A stretch of 43,148 nt of DNA from Candidatus Peregrinibacteria bacterium (GTDB lineage: Bacteria > Patescibacteriota > Gracilibacteria > UBA1369 > LOWO2-01-FULL-3). The notes under the pieces were generated by a model that worked only from the letters and a program-made list of their open reading frames with translations, was not told the origin of the DNA and made no database searches. Of this stretch, positions 6,327 through 14,045 are shown one piece after another (within the stretch, counting starts at the first letter, position 1; each line of letters starts with the position of its first letter). The position numbers were made by a program, and so were the translations under genes. The stretch lies in the NCBI GenBank assembly GCA_030688025.1, contig JAUYJL010000031.1, positions 1 to 43,148 of the forward strand, written 5' to 3'.

Positions 6327-7328
6327 ATGCCTATCAAAATTGCCATCAACGGATACGGAAGGATTGGAAGAGATCTTCACAGACAGCTTATCGGACGCGA
6401 TGACATGGAAGTTGTTGCGATAAATTCGAGGTCGGATGCTCATTCTCATGCGTATCTTTTGAAGTACGATTCTTTGTATGGAATTTTGGATGCTGACATA
6501 AAAGTTGATGGGAATGATTTGGTGGTTAATGGCAAAAAAACTTATGTTTATCAAATAAAAGATCCGCTTGATGCCCCTTGGGCTAAACATGATATTGACA
6601 TTGTGATTGAGTGTACGGGAAATTTTACGACGATGGCGGACAGTGAAAAACATTTACAGGCGGGTGCGAAAAAAGTGCTTATTACTGCGCCTTGCAAGGA
6701 AAAAGAAATTCCAAATATCGTGATAGGAGTTAATGAAAAAGATTATAATCCTGCAGATTTTAAAGTTGTTTCAAACGCTTCATGTACGACAAATTGTCTT
6801 GCGCCTGTGCTTCAAGTTTTGAATAAAGAATTCGGAGTTAATTATTCTTTGGTGACGACTATTCATGCGTTTACTTTTACGCAGAACTTGCTGGATAATT
6901 CAAATCCGGAAGATTTTAGAAGATCTCGCGCGACGACAGAATCGATAATTCCTACGACGACCGGTGCGATGAAAGCGATTTCAAGAGTGATTCCGGAACT
7001 TGAGGGAAAGGTCGATGGAATGGCTTTCCGAGTGCCTGTTCCGACTGTTTCTTGTATTGATTTGGTTGCGGAACTTGGAAAAGATGTGACGGTTCAGGAA
7101 ATAAATGATGCGTTTAAAAAATATGAAAATGGTGAGATGAAGGGAATTTTGGGGACTACTGGTGATGAAGTTGTTTCTGTGGATTTTAGAGGAGATAACA
7201 GATCTTCGATCGTCGATTTGCTTAGTACGAAGGTTCTTATGAGTAACAAAGTCAAAGTTATTTCGTGGTATGATAATGAGTGGGGTTATGTTTCTAGGAT
7301 TAAGGATTTGATCACTTGGTTTAAGTAG
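6327..7328 (+). CDS. gap: Glyceraldehyde-3-phosphate dehydrogenase, type I
   Basis: A complete 333-residue GAPDH. The N-terminal Rossmann fold starts IAINGYGRIGR. The catalytic cysteine is C153 in SNASCTTNCLAP, the partner histidine lies in TTIHAFT, and the C-terminus ends with SWYDNEWGY. It oxidises glyceraldehyde-3-phosphate to 1,3-bisphosphoglycerate. After the second strand the sequence reads INSRSDA where NAD-specific bacterial GapA usually has IN-D-L-T-D. Loss of the acidic residue and gain of Arg would favour NADP(H), or dual use; this is an inference. It lies between the aldolase gene and an ECF sigma gene 24 bp downstream. Confidence 0.95.
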   Translation: MPIKIAINGYGRIGRDLHRQLIGRDDMEVVAINSRSDAHSHAYLLKYDSLYGILDADIKVDGNDLVVNGKKTYVYQIKDPLDAPWAKHDIDIVIECTGNFTTMADSEKHLQAGAKKVLITAPCKEKEIPNIVIGVNEKDYNPADFKVVSNASCTTNCLAPVLQVLNKEFGVNYSLVTTIHAFTFTQNLLDNSNPEDFRRSRATTESIIPTTTGAMKAISRVIPELEGKVDGMAFRVPVPTVSCIDLVAELGKDVTVQEINDAFKKYENGEMKGILGTTGDEVVSVDFRGDNRSSIVDLLSTKVLMSNKVKVISWYDNEWGYVSRIKDLITWFK

Positions 7329-7352
7329 TTTGGTTTTTAAAGACAGGGCCTG

Positions 7353-7931
7353 ATGAATGAAATTAATTCAAAACGAGAGAGAATTGAAGAGTTGGTTCGG
7401 GAAGTGAAAAATGGCAGTCATGACGCATTTTCTGAACTTTATGATATTTTTATCGATCCTATTTATCGGTATGTCTTTTATAGGGTGAAAAATGAAGACG
7501 CGGAAGATATTACGGAAAATGTTTTTTTGAAAATTTGGGAAAATATACAAAGTTATAAAGAAAAAAAGGATATATATTTTTCGTCGTGGATTTTTAGAAT
7601 TGCGCATAATGTTGTCATAGATTATTACAGGGCTTCGAAGGATCGAATGGTGGGTGAGATTGATGTTTCGATTCCTGATCTGAATAGGGAACATAATCCT
7701 TTGCGAAAAATCGAGAGACATTTGGATCAAGAGGTTTTGAGAAGTGCTTTGTGTAGGTTAAAAAAAGGGTATCAGGATATTTTGATTTATAAATTTATTA
7801 ATGATTTGTCGAATGCTGAAATTGCGGAGGTTTTGGGCCAAAGCGAGGGAAGTATTAGAATCCTTCAATTCCGTGCGCTAAAGGCTCTAAAACAAGAATT
7901 TGAGCAAATGGGGATTAAGTACGAGATTTAA
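7353..7931 (+). CDS. ECF-type RNA polymerase sigma factor
   Basis: A 192-residue sigma-70-family protein with only regions 2 and 4. Region 2 (about 22-95) contains AFSELYDIFIDPIYRYVFYR, AEDITENVFLKIWE and the -10 recognition helix SSWIFRIAHNVVIDYYR. Region 4 (about 128-182) has the HTH NDLSNAEIAEVLGQSEGSIRI. It directs RNA polymerase to a special promoter set. The next gene, 38 bp downstream, encodes a membrane protein with a FecR domain, the usual arrangement of an ECF factor with its membrane-bound controller. Its closeness to gap may mean co-transcription with glycolytic genes. Confidence 0.92.
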   Translation: MNEINSKRERIEELVREVKNGSHDAFSELYDIFIDPIYRYVFYRVKNEDAEDITENVFLKIWENIQSYKEKKDIYFSSWIFRIAHNVVIDYYRASKDRMVGEIDVSIPDLNREHNPLRKIERHLDQEVLRSALCRLKKGYQDILIYKFINDLSNAEIAEVLGQSEGSIRILQFRALKALKQEFEQMGIKYEI

Positions 7932-7969
7932 TGTAACAAATGAAATTTTAATTCGTTTGAAAGGTTAGT

Positions 7970-9829
7970 ATGGAAACAGAAAAAGAAACAGACAGGGTGG
8001 AGAAGATTCTCGCTGCAGTTGCGGTGCCTTCCTTAGACGCTCGGGCGAAAGCTCGACTCAAGGGTCGTATTTTTATGCGCCTTGACTACCCAATAGTGGA
8101 AAGTCTAAGGGAGGCAGCCTCAAACACGCACGTGAGTTTGTACGATGCGGCTAAAATTAAGGAAGCCGTATTTGTCATTATTGCTCAGAAAAAACAGAAA
8201 TGGTTTTTTTGGGAAAACTTTTTTGCTCTGCAGAAAAAAGTTTTTGCGGGAGTGCTTGCAGTTTTGATGTCGTTTTCTGTTTTTAGTTTTATGAGTTTTG
8301 ATTTTTCTGTTGCGAGAGCTGATAGTTTTACTGTTTTGAATTCTTATAGAGGTTATGTTTCTGTTTTGAGAGATGGTAAAGTTTTGTCTGTTTCTGAAAA
8401 TATGAAACTTGAGGAAAAGGATCAGGTCGTGACGGGAGATGATGGATATGCGTCTATTAAATTTTTTGATGATAGTATGAGTAGGCTTGCAAATGATACG
8501 GTGGTTGTTTTGAATAAACTTGATAAAGTTGATGATAGTAAAGTTAGAAGTTATGTGGAAGTTTCTTTAAAAGAGGGAAGACTTTGGACACGAGTACTTA
8601 ATCTTGTGCAGAGTCATTCTTCTTTTACTGTTGAGGCAAATCAGCTTTATGTCACCGCAAAAAAAGCGGCTTTTGATGTTGTAGTTGATGATAAAAAAAC
8701 TGATGTTCAGGTCTTTAATCATGTTGTTGATATTTCCGGAGGTTCTGTGAATAAGGCTGTGAGTGGACAAAAAGTTACAATGGATGATCATAAAAAAGTA
8801 AGTGTTGGAATTTTAAGTAATACTGAAAAAAATGATGATTGGGTTACAACGAATCTTGATGATGACAAGAAATATCTTGCAGATACGGAACAAAGGCTTT
8901 TGGCTGCAAAGGTTGAGAGTGTTGGAGGCAAGGCGGAAAATGCTTCTTTTGGGAATTCATTAAAGGAAAATGCAATTTTATTTTTGACTTTCGATGATGT
9001 AAAACAGAAAAAAATAGAGCTAGATCTTTCTGAGAAAAATTTCGTGACGGCCCAATTGGTGCTTTCTTCAGCCACTTCTTCTGAGGAGGAAAAAGTGAAG
9101 GCGAAGGAGGCTCTCGATAAATTTTCTGTTGATGTGAAGAATTTCTATACGTTTGTGGGAGTTGTTTCTAGTACTGATGTGAAGTATGCGGAAGAGCTTA
9201 ATAAATATGTTGGTGATAAAATTTTAGCGCAGAAAAAAGGCTTGAGTCTTGTTCTTCCGGATTCACTTTTGTATGCGGCAAAAGTTACACTTGATGATCT
9301 TGAAACTTCCGGAAATTTGAAGCCTGAGGATCTTGTTGCAATAAAAATGGACAATGCTTTGGGAAAACTTTCTGATGCGCAGGAAGTTGTTGTCGAAGGG
9401 AATAAAGAGGCTTTTGATATAGCTTTTGAAGGATATAAAAATGATGTGAAAGATGTCATTAATGTTATTCAAGATATGCCTGCAGAGCAGGAGGTTAAGG
9501 ATAAACTTACTGAGAAAGTTATTAGCGATATTGATTTTGCGAAGAGTGTTACAACTCCTGATAGGGGAATTAGTGAGCTTAAAACAGCGGCGCTTGGAGG
9601 AAAAGATGTTGAGGTGCCGGTTGTTGTAATTGAAAATAATGTTGGTGTTGCTAAGGAAAATGCAAAGAGTAGTGGGGGTGATGCTTTAATAAAAGAAGAG
9701 GTCGGCTCTGCCGACGTGGTTGCCACTTCTGCTGTTCCTGAGGCTAAAAGTGATGAGAGAAATAATGCTAATGAATATGGCGTAAAAATGAATGGAGATA
9801 AAGTTCTTCCTCCATTGATTGGAAAATAA
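7970..9829 (+). CDS. FecR-domain membrane protein, probable anti-sigma/sensor partner of the ECF factor
   Basis: A 619-residue protein. The cytoplasmic N-terminus (1-75) contains an amphipathic segment, VPSLDARAKARLKGRIFMRL. One transmembrane helix lies at about 83-105. A FecR-like beta domain (about 108-260) follows, with VSVLRDGKVLSV, DDGYASIKFFDDS, and LKEGRLWTRV. The rest (about 290-619) is extracytoplasmic, helical and rich in charged residues and Ala/Val, with a low-complexity tail. An anti-sigma role is inferred from the ECF gene just upstream and the topology. AAAGG six bases before the ATG is one of the few clear ribosome sites in this window. Near the 3' end (9701-9726) two tiny GC-rich hairpins lie inside the coding frame. 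Confidence 0.75.
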   Translation: METEKETDRVEKILAAVAVPSLDARAKARLKGRIFMRLDYPIVESLREAASNTHVSLYDAAKIKEAVFVIIAQKKQKWFFWENFFALQKKVFAGVLAVLMSFSVFSFMSFDFSVARADSFTVLNSYRGYVSVLRDGKVLSVSENMKLEEKDQVVTGDDGYASIKFFDDSMSRLANDTVVVLNKLDKVDDSKVRSYVEVSLKEGRLWTRVLNLVQSHSSFTVEANQLYVTAKKAAFDVVVDDKKTDVQVFNHVVDISGGSVNKAVSGQKVTMDDHKKVSVGILSNTEKNDDWVTTNLDDDKKYLADTEQRLLAAKVESVGGKAENASFGNSLKENAILFLTFDDVKQKKIELDLSEKNFVTAQLVLSSATSSEEEKVKAKEALDKFSVDVKNFYTFVGVVSSTDVKYAEELNKYVGDKILAQKKGLSLVLPDSLLYAAKVTLDDLETSGNLKPEDLVAIKMDNALGKLSDAQEVVVEGNKEAFDIAFEGYKNDVKDVINVIQDMPAEQEVKDKLTEKVISDIDFAKSVTTPDRGISELKTAALGGKDVEVPVVVIENNVGVAKENAKSSGGDALIKEEVGSADVVATSAVPEAKSDERNNANEYGVKMNGDKVLPPLIGK

Positions 9830-9845
9830 TTGGATTCTTTATTTA

Positions 9846-10904
9846 TTATTTTAAAGTAGAAAGAGCGAGGACTACTCCCATTGAGGTCATGATTCCTCCG
9901 ATTGTCCAAAAGCGCATAACGACTGTGAATTCAGCCCATCCGCTTTGTTCGAAGTGATGGTGAATTGGTGCGATTTTGAAAACTTTTCTTTTGAAGAATT
10001 TTTTTGAAAAGAGTTGGATGATGACTGAAAGAGTTTCAATAACATAAATAAATCCGATGAGTGGAAGTGTTAATGCTTGATCTGTGAGCATTGCAATGAC
10101 TCCCAGCGTTGCGCCGAGGGCGAGGGAGCCTGTATCTCCCATGTAGAATTTTGCGGGCGGCACGTTGAACCATAAGAAGGCTGAAATTGTTCCGCATATA
10201 ACTCCGCAAAGTGCTGCCAAAATGAACATTCCTTTTACAAATGCGATGATTCCGAATGCACCAAATGACATGATTAATAAGCCACTTGCTAGTCCGTCTA
10301 GTCCGTCTGTGAAGTTTACTGAATTTGCTGTCGCGTTGATAACAAATATAAAAAGTGGAATATACCACCATCCTAATTCTATTGAGCTGACGCCTGAAAT
10401 TGGCACTGAGATGCTAGTGAATCCGAGTTTTTCATAAAACCACCATCCTCCTGCCGCACTGAAAACTATTAGCCAGAAAGTCTTTAATTTTGCGGAAATT
10501 CCTTTTGTTTTCCCTACGCCTTTTATGTTTAAATAGTCATCAATTGCGCCCAATATTCCGCATGTTACCATCGTAAAAATTGGGATCCATGTTTCTTTTC
10601 TGTTTAAAAGTGAACGGTCGAATAATCCAAATCCTGATGCGATTCTTGAGATTACTATTACTACTAAAACTGTTCCCCAAATTAAAAGTCCGCCCATTGT
10701 TGGAGTGCCGGATTTTTTTGCGTGAAGTGCGTTGAATAGTTCTGCTTTTTCTCCGGAGATAGCATTTTCCCTGATTTGTTTGCCAATTTTAAATTTTATT
10801 AAAAGTCTTGTGAACCATGGTGCCAGTATGAATGCGATTAAAAATCCTGTGACACTTGAGCCGAGTATTAATGAAAGTCTTTCTAAATTTTGAGTAAGAA
10901 ACAT
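9846..10904 (-). CDS. mraY: Phospho-N-acetylmuramoyl-pentapeptide transferase MraY
   Basis: A 352-residue polytopic membrane enzyme with about ten helices. Diagnostic segments are KKSGTPTMGGL, the Asp-rich ILGAIDDYLN, NSVNFTDGLDGLASG, and the C-terminal APIHHHFE motif. It transfers phospho-MurNAc-pentapeptide to undecaprenyl phosphate, making lipid I at the inner face of the membrane. In most bacteria mraY sits inside the dcw cluster. Here it is the last gene of a minus-strand envelope operon, about 9 kb from rsmH-ftsL and in the opposite direction. The dacA stop lies 18 bp upstream. It is convergent with the FecR-domain gene, with only 16 bp between them. Confidence 0.96.
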   Translation of the reverse strand: MFLTQNLERLSLILGSSVTGFLIAFILAPWFTRLLIKFKIGKQIRENAISGEKAELFNALHAKKSGTPTMGGLLIWGTVLVVIVISRIASGFGLFDRSLLNRKETWIPIFTMVTCGILGAIDDYLNIKGVGKTKGISAKLKTFWLIVFSAAGGWWFYEKLGFTSISVPISGVSSIELGWWYIPLFIFVINATANSVNFTDGLDGLASGLLIMSFGAFGIIAFVKGMFILAALCGVICGTISAFLWFNVPPAKFYMGDTGSLALGATLGVIAMLTDQALTLPLIGFIYVIETLSVIIQLFSKKFFKRKVFKIAPIHHHFEQSGWAEFTVVMRFWTIGGIMTSMGVVLALSTLK

Positions 10905-10922
10905 ATTTTTGATAATTATTTT

Positions 10923-11825
10923 TTACCAATTAAATGCCCGAAAAACCCAGTCTATGAGGACTTTTGCTTCTGTGAATCTGTCTGGGCTGTGTAGTAATAC
11001 TGTTGTTATTTCGCGTCCTTTGTCGTTTTCTGCTACTGTGACCAAACATTGTCCCGCCGCGTCTGTGGTGCCTGTTTTTAGGCCTTTGATGTTCAAATAT
11101 CCGCCTAAAAGATCATTGGTTGTTTTGATTTTGTGCGTGATTGATGCATCTGTCGAAAGAACTTCGATTTCTTTTAATTCTGCGGCGTGTTTGATGAATT
11201 TGTTTTTGTATACTTGCTGGGCGAGGATGGATAAATCTCGTGCTGATGAGTAATTATTTGTTTCTCCAAGTCCATTTGGTGTTGAAAAATGTGTGTTTGT
11301 GAGATGTATGGCTTTTGCTTTTTTGTTCATTTTTTCTACAAATGCGGAGGTTGAGCCGGCGTTGTGTTCGGCTAGAGCTGTTGCGGCATCGTTTGAGGAT
11401 CCGATTAATGCGCCATATATCAAGTTTTCCACTGCGATTTCTTCGCCTATTCTTAAAAACATTGTGCTTCCTCCAGTGGATGATGCGTTTGACGATACTG
11501 TGACTGTGTCTGACAATTCATTTTCGTCTAGTATTATTAGAATTGTCATGAGTTTTGTAATGCTTGCGATTGGCAATTTTTCATCTGGATTTTTTTCATA
11601 TAAAATTGCTCCCGTGTCGTTGTCTACTGCAATCGCGCTTTTTGGTGAGATGATAGGGGAAATGTAGGTGTTTTTTTTGACCGGTACTGATTTTGTGCTT
11701 AAAATGTCTCCTAAATCTATGTCAAAGATATTTGCGAATCCTATGTCTGTGTAAGATGGAACGGCCTCGAAATCGGGGTTTATTATTGATGCTACATATA
11801 AACTTAGGATGCTAGATATTATCAT
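10923..11825 (-). CDS. dacA: D-alanyl-D-alanine carboxypeptidase (PBP5/DacA family)
   Basis: A 300-residue serine peptidase of the S11 family. The three active-site motifs are present: S-I-T-K (about residue 88, in LPIASITKLMT), S-S-N (in LIGSSNDAAT) and K-T-G (in GLKTGTTDAAG). A short hydrophobic N-terminus (1-16) acts as a signal or anchor. It removes the terminal D-Ala from peptidoglycan pentapeptides in the periplasm/wall. The C-terminal PBP5 beta domain and membrane anchor seem to be missing, since the protein ends shortly after the catalytic domain. Its start overlaps the end of the pseudouridine synthase gene by 14 bp, so the two are translationally linked. Confidence 0.93.
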   Translation of the reverse strand: MIISSILSLYVASIINPDFEAVPSYTDIGFANIFDIDLGDILSTKSVPVKKNTYISPIISPKSAIAVDNDTGAILYEKNPDEKLPIASITKLMTILIILDENELSDTVTVSSNASSTGGSTMFLRIGEEIAVENLIYGALIGSSNDAATALAEHNAGSTSAFVEKMNKKAKAIHLTNTHFSTPNGLGETNNYSSARDLSILAQQVYKNKFIKHAAELKEIEVLSTDASITHKIKTTNDLLGGYLNIKGLKTGTTDAAGQCLVTVAENDKGREITTVLLHSPDRFTEAKVLIDWVFRAFNW

Positions 11826-12513
11826 TTATTTCTTCTTTTGTTAGTTTTCTGAATTCACCCAGCTTTAAGTCGCCGAGTTTTATCGTTCCTGTCTCTATCC
11901 TCTGCAAGTATTTCACATTGTGGCGGAATATTGCAAACATATTTCGTACTTGGCGGTTTCGGCCTTCATGGATTTCTATTTCGAGCTCGGTCTCGTCTTT
12001 ATCGCGCCTGATTCCATTTATTTTTGCCGGATATGTTTTTTTCTCTTCTAGCATGACTCCTTCTTCGAGTTTTTTCTTTTCTTCATCGGTCAAAAATCCA
12101 TCAATTATTACGTGGTATTTTTTCTTACATTCGTATCTTGGATGAGTGTGTTTTAGGATGAAATCGCCATCATTTGTGAAAAGGAGCAGGCCTTCCGTCT
12201 CTTTGTCTAGCCTTCCAACTGGTTTGAGGTTATCAATTTTTGGAAGTAGTTCCATGACTGTTCTTTTTGCGTGTCTGTCTTCGCGAGTTGAGATGAAACC
12301 CATTGGTTTATTTAATGCAAAATATACTTTTTCTTCTTTGTTTGCGGTTATTTTTTCTCCGTTGATTTCGATTTTGTCTTTTTCAGGATCGATTTGAATG
12401 CCTAGGGAATCGGCTGTTTTGCCGTTTATCAGCACTAATCTGTCTTTTATCAAAATGTCCGCTTTTCGGCGGGAATATTTTGAATTTTCTGCGATGAATT
12501 TATTTAGACGCAT
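11812..12513 (-). CDS. rluB: RsuA/RluB-family pseudouridine synthase
   Basis: A 233-residue protein with an N-terminal S4 RNA-binding domain (1-60, MRLNKFIAENSKYSRRKADILI) and a RsuA/RluB/E/F catalytic domain. The catalytic aspartate is in GRLDKETEGLLLFTNDG (about 101-117). Other family landmarks are NKPMGFISTR and EGRNRQVRNMF. It converts a uridine in ribosomal RNA to pseudouridine, most likely in 23S helix H89 as RluB does; the exact site is an inference. Both ends overlap the neighbouring genes by 14 bp, so it sits in the middle of a cell-wall operon despite its RNA role. Confidence 0.92.
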   Translation of the reverse strand: MRLNKFIAENSKYSRRKADILIKDRLVLINGKTADSLGIQIDPEKDKIEINGEKITANKEEKVYFALNKPMGFISTREDRHAKRTVMELLPKIDNLKPVGRLDKETEGLLLFTNDGDFILKHTHPRYECKKKYHVIIDGFLTDEEKKKLEEGVMLEEKKTYPAKINGIRRDKDETELEIEIHEGRNRQVRNMFAIFRHNVKYLQRIETGTIKLGDLKLGEFRKLTKEEINDNI

Positions 12514-14044
12514 TTGTTGTTGGTGTTTCTGGCGCTGGTGTCGCCGCCGGTGTTGCTACTGGTTTTGCCGGTGCGATCATTGGAAGGCTGTAGAAAGGGT
12601 CTTCCATGTAATTTGGTGAGTTTGTGTAATCGGTTCCGAGTTCGATTATTATGTCTGATTCTGTGTAGCCCAAATCTATGTATGTTTGTGGAATTCCTTC
12701 AACTTCTTTTCCCGGAATAAGTTTTTTTAGAAAATCTAATGCGAGAGGTCTGGAGTCTAATTTTTCGCCTTTTTCATTTAAATTAATTTTGTAGTAGTAG
12801 GTTGTTTGTGTGATGTTTTTTGTTTCTGCGTTGCCAAATCTTGTCATGTCGAAACAAAATCTTTGGAGTATTTGTTTCGCTTCTCCTGCGACCCCTGCGC
12901 GTGGGGTGCCGTTTAATATTTGTATTTTTGCGTTTTCTTTTGCAATGCCTGTAAATCCGAAAATCAAATCTGCGTATTTGTGTATAATTTCAAATCCTCC
13001 CGCTGGGATAAGCACGAAAGCGCCTCCGTAATATGATCTTTCGGGAGTGTAAAGAAATCCTCCGCATCTTGCTGGATCGTCGTGAATAAGCCTTGTGACA
13101 ATGCTGTCTTTTGAATAATCTTTTGCGATACTTCCGAGAGTAAGTATTTCTTCGATCGTGATGTCGGTTGTTATGTTTGAATTTATTATGCCTAAGATGT
13201 TTTCTATTTTTTCTTTACTTAATAAAACGTCTGCTTTTAGTGCGCTCTCTTTGATTGCCATGATGATTTGCTGTTGGCGTTTTGATCTGTCGAAATCCGA
13301 TGTTGTTTCGCGGCTTCGTGCGTATTTTAGTGCTGTTTTTCCGTCGAGATGTTGGAGGCCTTTTTGCATTGAGAATATTTCATAGTCTGTCGTTTCTCCT
13401 TTTGGATAAAGTGGATCGTAAATTGATTTTTCGACGAAAACATCTACGCCTCCAATTGCGTCTACGAGATCGGTGAATGCGTCAAAATTTACGGATGCAT
13501 AATAGTGAATTGGGACACCAAGAATTTCTTCTATTTTTGTTCTTAAGTGCTCCATTGCTTGTTGATTTGAGATTGGATCTTCAGTTTTTGCTGGGACTTT
13601 GTTTTGGTCTTCGTAGTGAGTTTTTGCGTTTATGTAGATTTCATTTATTTTTGAATTTCCGACGATGTTGTCTTTTACCCATAAATCTCGAGGAATTGAG
13701 AGCATTGTGACGGTTTTGGAGGAGTTGTCCAAGCTTGCGACGATCATTGTGTCGGTGAGAGTTCCTCCATCATGATTAATCCCGCCAGAGCCTAAAAGTA
13801 AGAAGTTTGTGTGTCCGTAGGAGTCTTCTTTTAAATCGGTTCCGGCTATTTTTAATATTATGCTCATGTCTATGCTTGAAACCGCTTTTGCGATTCCAAC
13901 GCAAAGAATTAGAATTATCGTTATTGCGATTAAGATAGGAAGATTTATTTTGATTCTTTTTCCTTCTGTGGCCGATGATATTCGGGATGACAATCTTTCT
14001 TTTATGCTAGGTTTTGTTCTTATTTTTTTCGTTTCGAAATCCAT
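12500..14044 (-). CDS. LytR-CpsA-Psr (LCP) family glycopolymer ligase with LytR_C domain
   Basis: A 514-residue protein. It has a cytoplasmic basic start, one transmembrane helix (about 35-56), and an LCP catalytic domain (about 78-300) with NFLLLGSGG, TDTMIVASL, MLSIPRDLWV and the arginine/aspartate-rich LKYARSRETTSDFDRSKRQQ. A LytR_C domain follows (about 375-470, IQILNGTPRAGVAGEAKQIL), then an Ala/Pro/Thr-rich tail. LCP enzymes transfer undecaprenyl-linked glycopolymers onto peptidoglycan or proteins outside the membrane. That fits its place between an SLH/CAP surface protein (1-bp gap) and wall genes: it may attach the polymer to which SLH domains bind. The stop overlaps rluB by 14 bp. 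Confidence 0.93.
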   Translation of the reverse strand: MDFETKKIRTKPSIKERLSSRISSATEGKRIKINLPILIAITIILILCVGIAKAVSSIDMSIILKIAGTDLKEDSYGHTNFLLLGSGGINHDGGTLTDTMIVASLDNSSKTVTMLSIPRDLWVKDNIVGNSKINEIYINAKTHYEDQNKVPAKTEDPISNQQAMEHLRTKIEEILGVPIHYYASVNFDAFTDLVDAIGGVDVFVEKSIYDPLYPKGETTDYEIFSMQKGLQHLDGKTALKYARSRETTSDFDRSKRQQQIIMAIKESALKADVLLSKEKIENILGIINSNITTDITIEEILTLGSIAKDYSKDSIVTRLIHDDPARCGGFLYTPERSYYGGAFVLIPAGGFEIIHKYADLIFGFTGIAKENAKIQILNGTPRAGVAGEAKQILQRFCFDMTRFGNAETKNITQTTYYYKINLNEKGEKLDSRPLALDFLKKLIPGKEVEGIPQTYIDLGYTESDIIIELGTDYTNSPNYMEDPFYSLPMIAPAKPVATPAATPAPETPTTNASK

Positions 14045-14045
14045 T

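Noticed and set aside
8032-8111. Nested inverted repeats (CCTTAGAC/GTCTAAGG and TCAAGG/CCTTGA) at the start of the FecR-type gene
   Set aside because: They lie in a segment that reads as a normal amphipathic N-terminal region, so they are probably coding coincidence rather than an insert.
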